Shown here: positions 23,177-35,160 of the stretch, piece by piece
Layout: each line of letters begins with the position of its first letter
How positions within the stretch are numbered: position 1 is the stretch's first letter
Assembly: GCA_039583875.1 (NCBI GenBank)
Contig: CM077153.1
Coordinates: 110,046,568-110,110,567 of the forward strand
DNA length: 64,000 nt
Origin: Platanthera guangdongensis
Lineage: Eukaryota > Streptophyta > Magnoliopsida > Asparagales > Orchidaceae
Reading direction: 5' to 3'
Position numbers and translations under genes: made by a program
Notes under the pieces: generated by a model
Seen by the model: only the letters and a program-made list of their open reading frames with translations
What the model was told of the DNA's origin: nothing
The model's database searches: none

Positions 23177-23469
23177 GATGTCCTCCCAAATCCGGTCTCC
23201 TGTCGGTATATAAACTCTGCCTCTAAAACAAAGCAGCCCATCTATCAGTGAATAATCCCCAGCTGTGCCTTCCTACAAGGCTCTGAAAATGGGCTCCATC
23301 CTTGCATCCAGCCTCTGCCCGTCCTTGATGCATTCCCGAATGTCGTATGTGGTACTCATCGACGCGAGGTACTCCCTGTACAATTATAGATCATCCCTGG
23401 ATACCAGGGATATCTGCATCTCCTCCAACATACGTACCAGCTCCAAAGCCATCAACTAGGCACTGCCCC

Positions 23470-24045
23470 AGACGTGGTGGATCTTCGGCTCAGAGCGTCT
23501 TCCACCAAATTTGCCTTGTCGGGATGGTAATGCATGGTATTCTGATAGTCTTAAAGGAACTCTACCCAGTGCTTCTGTCAGATATTCAGCTCCATCTGAG
23601 TGTCCACATATCTCAGGTTCTTATGATCTGAAAAGATATCACAGTGAACCTTGTAGAGGTAGTGTCTCCATATTTTTAGAGCGAAAATCACCGCTCCGAA
23701 CTCCAAGTCGTGCACCAGATAGTTTAGCTCATGCTTCTTCAACTGTCTGGAAGCATAAGCGATCACGTGCCCATTCGGCATCAGAACGACACCTATACCC
23801 TGGTATGAAGCATCAGTGTAAACCTGAAATCCCTCCCTCCCGGATGGAAGGGAAAGAATAGGATCCGAGGTGAGCCGGCCCTTCTGTTCCTGGAAAGCAG
23901 CCTCACACCGCGGCATACAAACGAATGCAGTCTCCTTCTTTGTCAGGTATTTGAGCGGGAGAGCAATCCGGGAGAACCCCTCTACGAATTTCCGGTAATA
24001 GCCGGCAAGTCCTAGAAAACTCCTTACATCGGTGGCTGTCTTCAA
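23470..24045 (-). pseudogene. Element B RNase H and RT connection
   Basis: ORF 23578-24045 encodes [52 protein letters not shown] and FSDHKNL, the full set of gypsy RNase H signatures with its acidic residues still readable. A stop at about 23577 precedes HYHPDKANLVEDALSR. It is the best preserved part of B's pol and helps to locate the stop codons in A. Confidence 0.88.
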
Positions 24046-24660
24046 AGGTGGCCAATCTCAAACTGCTTGAACCTTCACAAGATCCACTGATAAGCCTGCT
24101 CCACTGATAATATGGCCCAGAAAGGCCACCTCCTTCAACCAAAACTAGCACTTGCTGAACTTTACAAACAACCTGTGCTCCCGAAGCTTGTCCAAGGTCA
24201 GTGCCTGGTGGGGAGCATGCTCCTCCTCAGTCCTTGAATATATGAGGATGCCATCTATAAAAACTATGACAAAAAGTCAAGGTAAGCCTCGAATGCCCGG
24301 TTCATCAAGCTCATGAACACGGAGGGGCATTCTTGAGGCTGGAGAGCATCAATATGAACACAAATAACCCATATTTGCTGCTAAAGGCTGTCTTCGAAAT
24401 GTCCTCCTGTATACGCAGCTGGTAATATCCTGATCACAGATCCAACTTCGAAAACCAATGAGCTCCCTCAAACTGGTCAAACAACTCGTCAATCCTGGGC
24501 AGGGGATATGTGTTTCGGACTTTGAGCCTGTTCAGGGCTTTGTAATCAATGCATAAGCGGAGCGTGCCGTCCTTCTTCTTCACAAATAAAACTGGAGCTC
24601 CCCAAGGAGAGGAGCTCAGCTTGACAAATCCTGCTTCTACCTTCTCCTATAACTGGCTTC
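24046..24660 (-). pseudogene. Element B reverse transcriptase (shattered)
   Basis: Motifs [45 protein letters not shown] and SKLDL are readable at 24430-24640. After that stops and frameshifts accumulate, and the catalytic FIDD region at 24240-24290 is out of frame. A TAG at 24647-24649 sits just before the conserved GFV motif, at the same codon as stops in A and D. Confidence 0.82.
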
Positions 24661-24673
24661 GAAACTCTACCAG

Positions 24674-25290
24674 CTACTTCGGGGGCATATGATAGGCTGC
24701 TCTCAATAACGGCGTAGCCCCCGACATGAGCTGAATCTTGTAGTCCTGCTCTCGATGCGGTGGTAACCCTGGAAGCTTCTCTGGGAATACGTCAGTAAAG
24801 TCTCGAACCACCAGAATATCAGCAATGGAGCCCTTGACCTCAGCCATCTTGAACAGCACCTGGTTAACCTCATCTCCATGCAGGTGGGCCTTGACTGCCT
24901 GAATAGAAGAGAGAATGAGGCAGTAAACATGATAAGTACCTTCAAACGTTGCATAAACATCGCCACATCTTAGTACAACCCTCCTCGCCGGGCAGTTAAT
25001 CTGAGCATGGTTTTCGGCGTGCCATGCCATACCCACAATGAGATCAAAGTCTGGAAAGCTCAGGGTCATTGCCGGGGCTTCGAGGGTCAACCATTCGATG
25101 GTCACTCTCAGGATGCAACTTGCAGTAGATCAGACCACCATCCCATTGGGGAGATGCACCCTCCTTGTAACTCCTTCATAAAATCTAACAACCTCCAGCT
25201 TCTTGACGAAGTCCTCTGAAACAAAATTGTGTGATGCCCCCGTGTAGACGAGTGTGTGGGTGGGCTTGCCACATACCAACACTACTCCTG
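24674..25290 (-). pseudogene. Element B protease
   Basis: ORF 24674-25105 covers the second half (DLIVGMAWHAENHAQINC) and the linker to RT (VVRDFTDVFPEKLPGLPPHRE). Upstream in 25105-25290 the active-site region reads VYTGASHNF, so the catalytic Asp of D-[ST]-G is replaced. An in-frame stop separates the halves. Retropepsin-like polyprotein processing is the family's role; this copy is inactive. Confidence 0.82.
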
Positions 25291-25371
25291 AGTTCATTAG
25301 AGTATTCTTAGTTATCTAGGTCAAGATTCTTACTTAGAATTTAAACTGTTTCAAATCTACATAGTCTCATC

Positions 25372-26544
25372 TTAAAAAGAAAAGAACTTTAAAACGGAAA
25401 ATTTGATGTACCTGCTATTACACTCTCCGAGTCTCGGGGCTGTGCCAGATCCATGGAATAAACGTGCCCCCTGTCCTGCCTGCGCTCTATCCCCTGGAAT
25501 CCACGGCCCCGGGCACATCCCTGCCAACCAAACTGCCGAGCAGGTGGTGCCTCCTGGGGTACTGGTAATGGTGCCCCTCTCATAGGGCAGTTCCTCCGAA
25601 TGTGCCCTGGCTGGTTGAAACGATAACATGTCGGTGGCTCCTCCACTGCCCTCGGCATCTCCCTCATCTGTAGTAGATGAGGAGCCAACACCAGTGGGGT
25701 CCTCTGCTCCGCCTGCTCTCTTGATAGGGCTGATGCCCGTTCCTCTTTTCTCAAATAACTCCACCTCTCGGCGGGTCTCTCCTAACGCCGATAACAGTGT
25801 CATTGGCCGATCTCTTCCGGCCCCGAACAACGAGCTGGTCTGCCTCTAGTTTCTTGGCCATCTCCAAGAGCCTGGCCAAACTCCCATCAGAGATTAAGAG
25901 GAGGGCCTGCCTTATGTCATCATGAAGCCCTTGTATAACCTCTTTGCATAGCCTGCATCATCCAGTTGGTACGAATCCGCAAAGTGGATTAAATGAGTAA
26001 ACTCCCGATAATACTCCAAAACTGTCCTGCTTCCCTGCCTCAACTGCAGGAACCTGTCCTCCAACTTATCTCTCGCTGACTGAGGACAAAATGCTCTAGT
26101 AGGGATGCCCTGAACTCCTCCCAGGAAATGTCTGCAATATCCACTCCAGCAAAGGTGTTGTCCAACAGTGACTTCCATCACCTCTTCGCATGCGACTCCA
26201 GACATGATACTGCCAAAGTCATAGCATCCTTTGACGGGCATCTAATACCGGCCAGCATCTCGTAAATGATGTGCAACCACTCCTCCGTACGAACTGTAGT
26301 TTCCATCCTGAGATATGATGGGGGAGAAAGCCCCCGGAAGATGCTCAGCCAGATTACCCCAGGATTTGGCTGAGGAGCCGGAGCCTGCAGAGCACTGAAG
26401 GCCTCCAAAATAGCAGTCAAAGTCTGGCATATCTCTGTCTGCTAGAGTAGAGTCGGAGCTGGCGAGGGTGGAATCACGTTTTGAGCCTAAAATGCCCCCT
26501 TCTGGGGAGTAGGGTTCGTCGCAGGCTACAAAGGAGAATACCAA
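25372..26544 (-). pseudogene. Element B gag (broken)
   Basis: Pieces in several frames: EWLHIIYEMLAGIRC (26178-26420), LEDRFLQLRQGSRTVLEYYREFTHLIHFA (25912-26241) and an Arg/Pro-rich end at 25389-25754. The end carries a nucleocapsid-type motif CYRFNQPGHIRRNC; the second Cys of the expected C-x2-C-x4-H-x4-C is Phe, so zinc binding is probably lost. Gag packages the RNA. The region from 26545 to the primer site is the untranslated leader. Confidence 0.8.
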
Positions 26545-26618
26545 ATGTTGGACATTAATGGAAAGGAAGGAAAGAGGTGGCCCAAGGTTTGTGGACTTCT
26601 TTTTCTTCGGATTGAGGT

Positions 26619-26631
26619 TTCTATGATACTA
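26619..26631 (-). other. Primer binding site of element B (decayed, initiator-Met type)
   Basis: On the minus strand TAGTATCATAGAA follows four bases after the LTR end. It resembles TGGTATCAGAGCC, the site complementary to initiator tRNA-Met. Two or more mismatches fit an old element. Position and similarity both support the call. Confidence 0.65.
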
Positions 26632-26634
26632 GTT

Positions 26635-29600
26635 TGTGAGACCCCTTTTTTTGCTACGCTACCGGGTCTTACGCCCAGAATCGTCGTTTTACGATGACAC
26701 CTTTGCTTGGAAGGTCATCACTACGAAACTCCAACCCTGTCGGCACACAGAATCACCAAAGATGCGGAAGCTTTTAAAAGAAGGCAGTAAATGTCAAGTC
26801 CACACAACATATCACATATAAGTAAATAGCATGAATCACAACATGTCCCAGAATAATAGAGTATCGAAAAAGACGAACATAAAGATAAACGGGCTTATGC
26901 CCAGTACATCATCCTCAGTACAAGGTCACTCGCAGAAGCTAACAAAACTAAACACTCACGTAGCCAGAAGCGGGTGCTCCCGTGCTAGATGCCCACCTCC
27001 ATGTTCACCGTGCCCAGCTGGTGCTATCTCTCCGACTGTTGCCTGTCTCCCATCCGGAGCCCCTGAAAAATAATGGTCAACCAACCGTTAGTCTAAAGAC
27101 TAAGCCTACTATCATCTCTGCCTCCCCATGCGACTCCTAGGCACTATGCGGGAAGGAGGATAGGGAAGATATTGAGGTGGAGAGGTGTCAAAGTAGATGG
27201 AGGGTACCTAAGCTAGCAGTGATATAACAGAACTATAAAATGTGTACAGCAGTAATATGATAATATCAAAAGTAAGACAGTAAAGAAAGAAAGTAAGAGA
27301 GCAGAGTATAATGAAGAATAACCTTAACTTATATGAATGTCCATACAAACTTATAAGTTAATGGGTCTTTTGCAAGGCTCCCATCTTATAAAAAGTCTCA
27401 TAACATTTTATACATTGGAGTGTCAGGTTTTATATGCAAGTATGAGTGTAGTGCTTTGTTATGCATGAAATGCTAAGTTCACACTAGTGCAAATCACGCA
27501 CACGACTCTATGCGCACAGACCTTTAGTTCCCCCATTTTGAAGTTAGCTAAACTCTCAAGAACCTCGTGTTGTGGCAAACGGAGGTAGTAGGTCGGGCCA
27601 TCCCACTACTAGGCCAGCATTCATGCACCCAACCTAGACCCTTATATGCCTCAATATGAAGAACACACCACAGAGCCTCTGCATACCATGCTGGCAAATC
27701 CATCAGTCTTTCCTTGGCTATGTGTGAACCACACTCGCCGAGTCATCGTACCGACGTTGGCATGAATGACCGTCAAGTAACAAAGACCCACCATCATATT
27801 TTATGTACATGCGAACCAGAACTTCCGAGCCATAGGCTCCCCGGACTAACCCGTCTGTCAAACCACCTACCGAGCCACCGGCTCGCCGGGCTAACCTGCT
27901 CATCACTAAAACCACAGAGCCTACCGCTTGGGAGACCTAACCTGACTCCCACAACACCGGAGAGTGTGAGTGTAAGTGTAACCATAGAGTATTTCTAATT
28001 ACTCTTCCATTCCATTTATTCCTACGACTTATGTTAACCTTGGACTGCCCAAGGCATTCCCCGTGAAGGGCTCTTGAGGGCACTAGAAACTACGATGGGC
28101 TGAATCCCAAAGCTCCCTTTCACAAGGCAGTCACAATTATTGGTTAATAACCAATTCCTGATCCCTTTTAACATTATTCTAGATCTAACCCGAGTGTATT
28201 TTGACTCTCTCTCCCTCCACATGAAAGACGATCTTTCGTCGATCCCAAGCACCTCTAAACACTAGCCAACCCAACACTCTCCTCATCATGACTCCTCATG
28301 AATCTCTCTTTTTATTTTTAACTTTACCATGATCAGTAAACCAATAAACCATCTCCCTATGTTCATTCCACATATTATCACAAATTTCGTAGTTTTACTA
28401 AATGCAGACCAACCAAAGCTATATGATGTACATGATAGGAGATACTCCAAATTTTCATCCAAATACCCTAAGATAATTATTATGGGTCTATCATGACACA
28501 TTTAGCCTAAATCCAAAGACTTGTAATTTTCTTAATTAATTTAGCATTTATTAGATTTTCCCAAAAGTTAGGCCATGGGTAATATTGAATACGAGGTACT
28601 AGATTTCCTTAAGTTATGGCCGCCCAAATATTAAGAACAGTATATGATAGCAAAATATCAGAAAATTCCAAATTTCACAGACTTTTGTAAAGGTAATAAC
28701 CTCTAAATAATTAATTCAAGCTAATTCATATAATTTTAGAAAATAAAGGGAGTATCATAAATTATAGTCCAGAAATTATATAAAAAATTACCAAAGTCTT
28801 ATAATGATCATAAAACACTATTGAATAAATTTCATGCAATTCCAAGGTCAGTGAGCCATGTATAAAAATACTTCCAATTCCATTAAAGTGCACTTGTGAA
28901 GAAACATTCTATAAACTCATCCAAATGATATGTGCTAATTTTATAAACTTCATATGCCATAAAAGGTTCTCTTGCCAAGTAACACAATTTTACAGCAAGG
29001 TATACTATTTATTATCTATTAATCAAAATATGATGCACTAGTTTACTTTACACATGAAGTACTAAGAGGAAATATCCAAATGATCCAAATAATTTCCTAG
29101 TGCCTCTAAATGATATTTAGTTAACCTTGTCAGAGTTTCATATCATTCTAAGCTAATCAAACCATGGTTACTTCAAAATCATCAAAAAGGGCAAGGTGGA
29201 GATTATACCTACAAGTCTAAGCTACTATTTTCTAAACATCCTATAATAAATCTCAGAGGTCAATAGCACTATAAAATTTCTTCTACCAAAATTTCATAAG
29301 GATCCAAGGTCATAAGACCCTTTATTTATTCCTTAAGGTGTATATACCTAAATAATTTCCAAGTGATTTAAGTGGAGTGCATGTGTCCAAATACTGCCAA
29401 ATTCCTACCTAGGGAATTGCTCCACCCTAGAAACCCATGGTGTAAACCCCAAGCCCAAACAAAGCCTAAACACCCTAGGTCCTTCACAAACCCTAACATG
29501 CTCAATCCAAGACTTGAACTAGGGCACTAGGTCTCAACCACCCTAACTCATCCCTAACTCTAATAGAGGGTGTCCCTGCTAACCTTAGAACTCTGGACAG

Positions 29601-31153
29601 AACCCCAACCCATTTGGGTGATGATTGGCTCCTCCATGCCCCAAGAATCCTAAACCCTAAACTCACCCTAAAATGCCCAAACTTTAGTCACATCAAAACC
29701 CAGTCAAATCATACTCAAATGGGTTGATATTTTAACCAGTGACCAGAGGTGACCCCTAAGACCATCCACCAAACTTTTGGGGGTTGGTGATGTCATTAGG
29801 CCCCTTAATTAAACTATACTAGGATTATTAAATTTTTAACAAAACTATAGAAACGTTTCTCCAAAAATTATCATTTTTGGATATGTCCTAGACATAGACA
29901 AACTGACTCACTATCCAAATTTCAGGTCAATTGGACATGTGGTTAAGTGCGGGCACTCATTTTAATCTCTGACTAGCCCTAAGTATAAAATACACCATTT
30001 TGGATGCTAAGGTCAGATCACTAAGCCAAACTAGTTGAAACAAATTTTAAATTAAAGTAGACCTCAATGGCTACAACTTTCTTATTGACCACTTTCCAGG
30101 AAACATATATATATATATATATATGTATTTTTAATAATTAATTCTAAGTCATGCACTTAGTATGACAGGGATTAAATAAATGAATAGTATATCAATGATA
30201 TTATATTTACCCAGTACGCATCTTAAAGTAGGGACGGACGACATCCCAGCTTCTTCTTCCTTGAGCCAACGACGCAGATTGCCCCGACCTGGGGTCTTTT
30301 CCAAGCACTGCCGCCGGCCTCCCGGCCATCTCCCCAGCCGGCCACAACCACCACCACCTTCGTTGAGGTGGTGGCTATCGCCAGGCAGTGGCACGGCCGC
30401 CGGAGAGGTTGTTTCCAACGAACCCGAGAGGTGAGAAAAAACCCGAAAAGTTTAGGAAAAAACTCACTCGATCGGGATCAATTGAGCCCGATATCTCTCC
30501 TATTTGATCTAGGATCCTAGCACCGAGGGAGAGGGGGAAAATCGACCTTCAATCGTGCTTGACGACGGGTTTGGTGTTGGTGTTCCATGGCTGGTGGTGG
30601 AGGCAATCGAGATTCTGCAACGACACGGCCAAGTAGCTTGAAACCGCCGGGGAAAGGGTGGAAATGACTCCTTGGTGCCTAGTGAAGCTTTTAAAGGAAA
30701 CAGAGATGGGAGGGGTGGGGTCTTTCTTCATGGCTCCATTAATGGCCACTAATGGAAATTTCGGCCATTGGTGAATACATTATTCCGGCCTTTGAACAAC
30801 CACAAAAATGACTCCGGGTCTTCTCTATACTGAATGGGGAATTGGAACAATGCTTTGGAAAAGGAGAGAGGGAGGCCCTTGGTATCCCTAGGCCATGAAT
30901 GCTCTCCTCGCAAAACGCCACCGGTCTGCTCGACGATTTCGTCGAGGTCCGCTCGACATTTTTGTCGAGCTCCACTCGATGATTTTCGTCGAGCTCTGCT
31001 CGATAATTTCATCAAGCTCGGCTTGACTCTTAGCCCGTTCTTTTGGGGTTTTATATTGGTTGTCACTAGACCCTTAAGTGCTTCCCTGGGTTTTGTCATG
31101 ACCCAATCATGATAAAACCATCCTAGAGGTCTAGAAATTTGAGGGATGTTACA
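26635..31153 (-). repeat. Element B 5' LTR (about 4.52 kb)
   Basis: Starts TGTAACATCCCTC at 31153 and ends GGGGTCTCACA at 26635 (minus strand). Contains the TCGACGA palindromes near its start, the CCACC/GGTGG hairpin at about 30352-30376, an (AT) run at 30103-30123, and a GC-richer last 1.5 kb with 'ccgagcca...gctcgccgggc' repeats (27820-27930) that matches A's LTR end and M. The small conserved ORF at 30149-30418 (also 20908-21117) is GC-rich LTR sequence and is unlikely to be a protein. Confidence 0.88.
30929..31025. repeat. TCGACGA/TCGTCGA palindrome cluster in B 5' LTR
   Basis: CTCGACGATTTCGTCGAG at 30929-30946 (8-bp arms around TT) followed by three degenerate copies joined by 'gtccg/ctccac/ctctg' spacers. 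It lies 128-225 bp inside the LTR start. The 3' LTR has fewer units at 21630-21682. Confidence 0.8.
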
Positions 31154-32418
31154 TGCCACACCATGCAGGGTATAACTGCAGACGGTCAGGCAAGACACCA
31201 AACTCTATAATTTATATGAAATTCTTGAGTTTATTAACAGGAAAACCTTTTTATACTTAATTGATTAGTCGTATCCCTCGGCTTAGTGGATCAACTAGTC
31301 CACAAGTGAAAGTATAGCTTACGCTGTAGAAAAGTACTTTGTTTATATTGCTTAACATCCTATATGAGCATAAGCATCCCAACTGGACAACTCATGTAAT
31401 GCATGACTCTAGATTTAGCATAAGTATAGAAATAGTCTGTATGCTGGTTAAATTATGGTGATGTTAGCTTTAAAATATGACATGAATATGGTAATAGAAA
31501 TGAAACTTTTATAGTTTAAAATATCTAACTTGCAATCAAGCATAAAAACTTCTTTGAGAGCAAGGAAACAAACAATCCATTAAGGACATGGCTTAGCAGC
31601 TAGCAAGTATTAAACATTCAACAAATTCCAGTGGGCATCAACAACCGGATACGAACACACTACAAAAAATATGCATATCTAAACTAACAAGGAGGAAGCA
31701 TCAATCTGTCTCACAAATGGTGAGAAAAAGCAACTGCGACAGCAGAACACCAGCAACCACCAAACTCTAGCTGCACAACCGGCTACTGCTCTGAACCTGA
31801 GTCATTCACAAGAAAGTAATACCTCATCAAGAAAATAAACAAGTGGCAAATAAACTTGTCAGTAAACAAAAGGAATTGTAAGATTACCAACCCAAACTAG
31901 AATCGCTTTCAAAATATAGCAAACTAACTAGAAGTCAATACAGAAAGAGTTGACTTATAAAACTCAAAGTTAAAGAAATTTGCACCAAGTGCGAATGGAG
32001 TCATGCTCCGAGAACATCTGCGAGAATTGGCAGAAATAGCATGTGCCTAAGCCATAAGAAGGAGAAATGAGACTAAAATCTCACTAACACATGAATCATT
32101 AACACCAGTAAAACAACCGGATCTGAGTCGGGAAAAAAATGTCCAAACAGTTCTAACAGACCCAAACGTCTTAAAACGACACTGCGGTGGTGGTCATCTG
32201 CTCTAACACAACCCAGCAGTCCAAAAACAGACCAAAAACATAGTCGGGTGCAATGATTCACAAAAATAAGCTAACCAAACCAAGCCTTATATCCAAACAA
32301 CCATAAACTCAAACTTGACGGATTCAACAGAAACTCGACTATTCTAACTTAGCAAAACTAGGATATTGGAGAAATACGTCGAATTTGTGAAATTTCCCAA
32401 GTTTACGGAGAAAAAGGA

Positions 32419-32436
32419 CGTCGAGTACACTCGACG
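32419..32436. repeat. Perfect palindrome CGTCGAGT-AC-ACTCGACG
   Basis: 8-bp arms with a 2-bp spacer, followed by degenerate copies ('gacgagtgcagtcaacgcactcgac') to about 32467. Same arm-spacer-arm design as the clusters in C, B and H, and the same TCGA core as in B, E and F. Confidence 0.75.
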
Positions 32437-32471
32437 CCGCGACGAGTGCAGTCAACGCACTCGACGCTAAC

Positions 32472-33003
32472 CAGACTACTAAGCAAAACTAGTTACATTC
32501 AACGCCTCATTGAGTGTATACCACTCACTCAACTCGTTCTAACTTAGATCAAATTTTAAAGGATGGAGTTGAGTGTATTTAGCTCACTCAATGCCGCATT
32601 GAGTGTATACCACTCACTCAATGCTTTTTAACTTAGACAAATTTTTTAAAGGATGGAGTTGAGTGTATTCAGTTCACTCAATGCCGCATTGAGTGTATAA
32701 CACTCACTCAATGCTTTTTTCACTTAGACAGACTTTTTAAATGATGGAGTTGAGTGTATTCAGCTCACTCAACGTCGCGTTGATTGTATACTACTCACTC
32801 AATGCTTTTTAACTTAGACAGAATTTTTAAAGGATGGAGTTGAGTGTATTCAGCTCACTCAATGCCGCGTTGAGTGTATACCACTCACTCAATGCTTTTT
32901 AACTTAGACAGAATTTTTAAAGGATGGAGTTGAGTGTATTCAGCTCACTTAACGTCGCGTTTAGTGTGTACCACTCACTCAATGTTCTTTAACTTAGAAA
33001 GGC
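32472..33003. repeat. 90-bp tandem repeat array made of TTGAGTG/CACTCAA hairpins
   Basis: Unit boundaries at 'gatggagt' fall at 32562, 32652, 32743, 32833 and 32923, a steady 90-bp period with partial units at both ends (almost six units). Each unit carries two inverted repeats with TTGAGTG and CACTCAA arms, separated by 'ccgcgt' or 'ccgcat'. Changes between units are mostly single bases. It lies within J, which has no coding sequence. Confidence 0.9.
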
Positions 33004-33335
33004 TGCCAGACATTCTATCCCACCAAAATAGAGCTTAATCAACTCCTAACTATTGATAATACGCATGCTCAAACCCAGAATAAATTCTTTAAAAAAATAA
33101 GGAAAGGGTGGGTTAGACAAAACAAGAGCCCAAACACAGGAGAAAGGCTCTACAGCAACACGATATGGCAAAAACCCTACCCTAATCTAAATTTCCATAC
33201 AGTGAAAGAAGCAAGATAATAGGAAACAAAGAATAAGTGTAAAAGTAGAAAACACACAACTAACAAACAGACAGAAATTTGAATAATTGAAAGTTTTATT
33301 ATCCAAAAAGATATCATTTACAAAGGTATGACCTC

Positions 33336-33345
33336 CATTTTATAG
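33336..33345 (-). promoter_or_regulatory. TATA box of H (3' LTR copy)
   Basis: Minus-strand CTATAAAATGG, about 265 bp into the LTR. The 5' LTR carries CTATAAAAGGG at about 38241-38250, which would be the element's own promoter. Confidence 0.7.
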
Positions 33346-33584
33346 AATGAAGGAGATAGGAGAGAGTACAAACAAACAATGTGAGACTAAAAAATGTACA
33401 GTGCTGAGTGGCTAGAAATTAAAGAGACTGCACAGGCCGCGCGGTTAGACCAATGGGCTAACCGTTCGGCAACTCCGGCAGGAAGAGAACACGCCGCAAT
33501 AGGAGACTGATAACCGCTCGGTCTCCAGGCTTCTGAGAGAGACCGCCAGACCGCTCGGTCATCAACCCACCATACAAGACCGCA

Positions 33585-33598
33585 AGACCGCCCGGTCT
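33585..33598. repeat. AGACCG-CC-CGGTCT palindrome in H LTR
   Basis: Six-bp arms and a CC spacer, upstream of the TATA box. Further copies with one or two changes follow down to about 33470. In the 5' LTR the first copy has decayed ('aggatgccctgtct') while GACCGCTCGGTC is kept and AGACCGCCCGGTCT occurs at about 38418-38431. Confidence 0.75.
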
Positions 33599-33610
33599 AA
33601 TACTTCAACA

Positions 33611-33622
33611 CTCCCCCTCAAG
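33611..33622 (-). other. Polypurine tract of element H
   Basis: Minus strand reads TTGAGGGGGAG immediately before the 3' LTR start, a typical copia polypurine tract priming plus-strand cDNA. Confidence 0.9.
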
Positions 33623-34166
33623 CTGGAGCATAGATATCAATCATGCCCAGCTTGTCACAAATGTGGAAGAAGGAAGTAGAGACCGGTTTTGTGAAGATAT
33701 CCGCCAATTCTTTGTCGGAGGTGACAAACAGAGTACAAATCTGTTTCTTCAAAACCTCTTCCCGAATGAAGTGGCAGTCAACCTCTATATGCTTTGTTCT
33801 CTCATGGAAGACCGGATTTTTGGATATGTATATAGCGGCCTTGTTGTCACAGAACATAGGTAGAGGATAGTCATAGACCTCTCCTAGGTCAAGCATGAGA
33901 GCCCGCAACCACTTTAACTCACACATGGTTGACGCCATACTCCGGTATTCGGCTTCTGCACTGGATCTGGAGACAACAGACTGTTTCTTGCTCTTCCAAC
34001 TCACAAGATTTCCTCCAACAAAAGTACAAAAACCTGATGTGGATTTACGATCGCCTTTATCATCCGCATAGCTTGAATCTGAGTAGGCTTCAACTCTCAA
34101 ATGACCATTCTTCTGAAAGATTAGTCCTTTGCCCGGTGCTGCTTTGACATACTCTAAAATCTTCAA
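33618..34166 (-). pseudogene. Element H RNase H
   Basis: A 182-residue open segment with the standard copia RNase H signatures: EAYSDSSYAD, RKSTSGFCTFVGGNLVSWKSKKQ, SSAEAEYRSMA, FCDNKAAIYISKNPVFHERTKHIE and ADIFTKP. The acidic residues look intact. It ends with a natural stop just before the polypurine tract. An in-frame stop at about 34170 separates it from RT. It would remove the RNA template during cDNA synthesis. Confidence 0.93.
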
Positions 34167-34172
34167 GGCAGA

Positions 34173-35160
34173 CTAAAGATGGCACTCCCTGGGAGCTTGC
34201 ATAAACTGACTAACCTTACCTACAGTATAGGAGATGTCGGGTCTGGTCACCGTAAGATAGATGTGTTTGCCCACCAAACGTCTGTACCTCGTGACATCAG
34301 ATAGAAGAGGCGAGTCATCCGTCCATGTTTTGTCTTCTCCAATAGCCATGGGAAACCGGGCCGGTTTGGCACCTGTCAATCCTGCCTCTTGTAGAAGATC
34401 AAGGGCATACTTTCATTGGGAGAGAACCAACGAGTCAAGCTTCCGAGAGATTTCTATCCCCAAAAAGTATTTCGGGGAGCCCATATCCTTCGTGACCAGG
34501 TGTTGACAGAGGTGTTTCTTCGTTAAGTCCACCCCAGCTTGGTCATCGCCAGTAAGAAGAATATCATCCACATACACTGCAAAAACCACCATTCCCGAGG
34601 CAGTTTTGCGAATAAATAAGGAGTGATCGACCGAACTCCTTGCAAAGCCGATGGAAGCCACAATGCCACTGAACTTGTCGAACCATGCCCGAGGGCTCTG
34701 CTTTAGGCCATTAATGGCCTTCTTTAAAAGGCATACGCTTGTCTCCCCCTGAGCAACATACCCAGGAGGTTACTCCATGTAGATGACCTCCTGAAGATCC
34801 CCATAGAGAAAGGCATTCTTGACATCAAGCTGGGAAATAGCCCAATCCCTGTTGACAGCCGAGAAGAACCCGGATGGTGTTGAGGCGAGCAACTAGAGAG
34901 AAAGTGTGAAAGTAATCAATGTCGTAAGTCTGAGTGAAGCCTTTGGCCACCAGCTGGGCCTTGTAGCGATCCACAGTGCCGTCGGGGCGAAATTTCACAA
35001 CAAACACCCAGCGACATCCAACCACAACAGTGCCCACTGGTGGAGGAACAAGGGTCCAGGTACCCCTTTCAGTAAGAGTAGCCATCTCTTCATCCATGGC
35101 AGATTTCCAATGAGGAATAACAAGAGCCTCCTGGTAGGTGCGGGGAGTGGTAGTAGCGGA
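34173..35160 (-). pseudogene. Element H reverse transcriptase (frameshifted)
   Basis: Fingers at 34825-35130: WKSAMDEEMATLTERGTW, GCRWVFVVK, YKAQLVAKGFTQTYDIDYFHTFS. A frameshift region follows at 34662-34825. The palm at 34413-34661 carries AVYVDDILLTG with the catalytic YVDD intact. The thumb at 34173-34379 has RRLVGKHIYLTVTRPDISY. The downstream pieces share one frame with RNase H, so a small number of indels and stops separate it from function. Confidence 0.93.

Larger units (their letters stand above)
9661..31153 (-). mobile_element. Element B: old Ty3/gypsy chromovirus, gag-pol remnant with split 3' LTR
   Basis: Minus-strand order: 5' LTR 31153-26635, primer site, gag, protease, RT, RNase H, integrase, chromodomain, 3' LTR (21802-20800, interrupted by C, then 11207-9661). 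Both LTRs begin TGTAACA-like, and the 5' one ends GGTCTCACA. Long LTRs (4.5 kb), the initiator-Met type primer site and the chromodomain point to the Tekay/Del group. All coding parts have stops and frameshifts. Its 5' LTR start lies directly against J sequence, so a target duplication cannot be checked: the opposite end is lost at the junction with A. Confidence 0.85.
31154..33232 (-). mobile_element. LTR-like sequence J, distal part, no coding
   Basis: Non-coding, moderately A/T-rich. It continues 38522-39295 once H and one copy of its ATAAG duplication are removed. It contains a perfect palindrome at 32419-32436 and a 90-bp tandem array at 32472-33003; otherwise no features. It abuts B's LTR start at 31153 without a recognisable terminus. 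I infer an LTR because of the TG-type start at 39295, a TATA box, symmetrical repeats and lack of ORFs, but its family is not identified. Host intergenic DNA is an alternative. Confidence 0.45.
33238..33610 (-). repeat. Element H 3' LTR (373 bp)
   Basis: Minus-strand start TGTTGAAGTATTAG at 33610, end TTTTACA at 33238. Palindromes AGACCG-CC-CGGTCT (33585-33598) and GACCG-CT-CGGTC (33549-33560) lie within 65 bp of the start. A CTATAAAAT TATA box on the minus strand is at about 33336-33345. Confidence 0.95.

Noticed and set aside
30149..30418. Small ORF conserved between B's LTRs (also 20908-21117)
   Set aside because: Conservation follows from the two LTRs being copies; composition is GC-rich hairpin sequence and A's equivalent does not keep the frame.
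32472..33003. Regularly spaced palindromic repeats resembling a CRISPR array
   Set aside because: Plant DNA; the whole 90-bp unit repeats with no unique spacers, and no cas-like genes are present.
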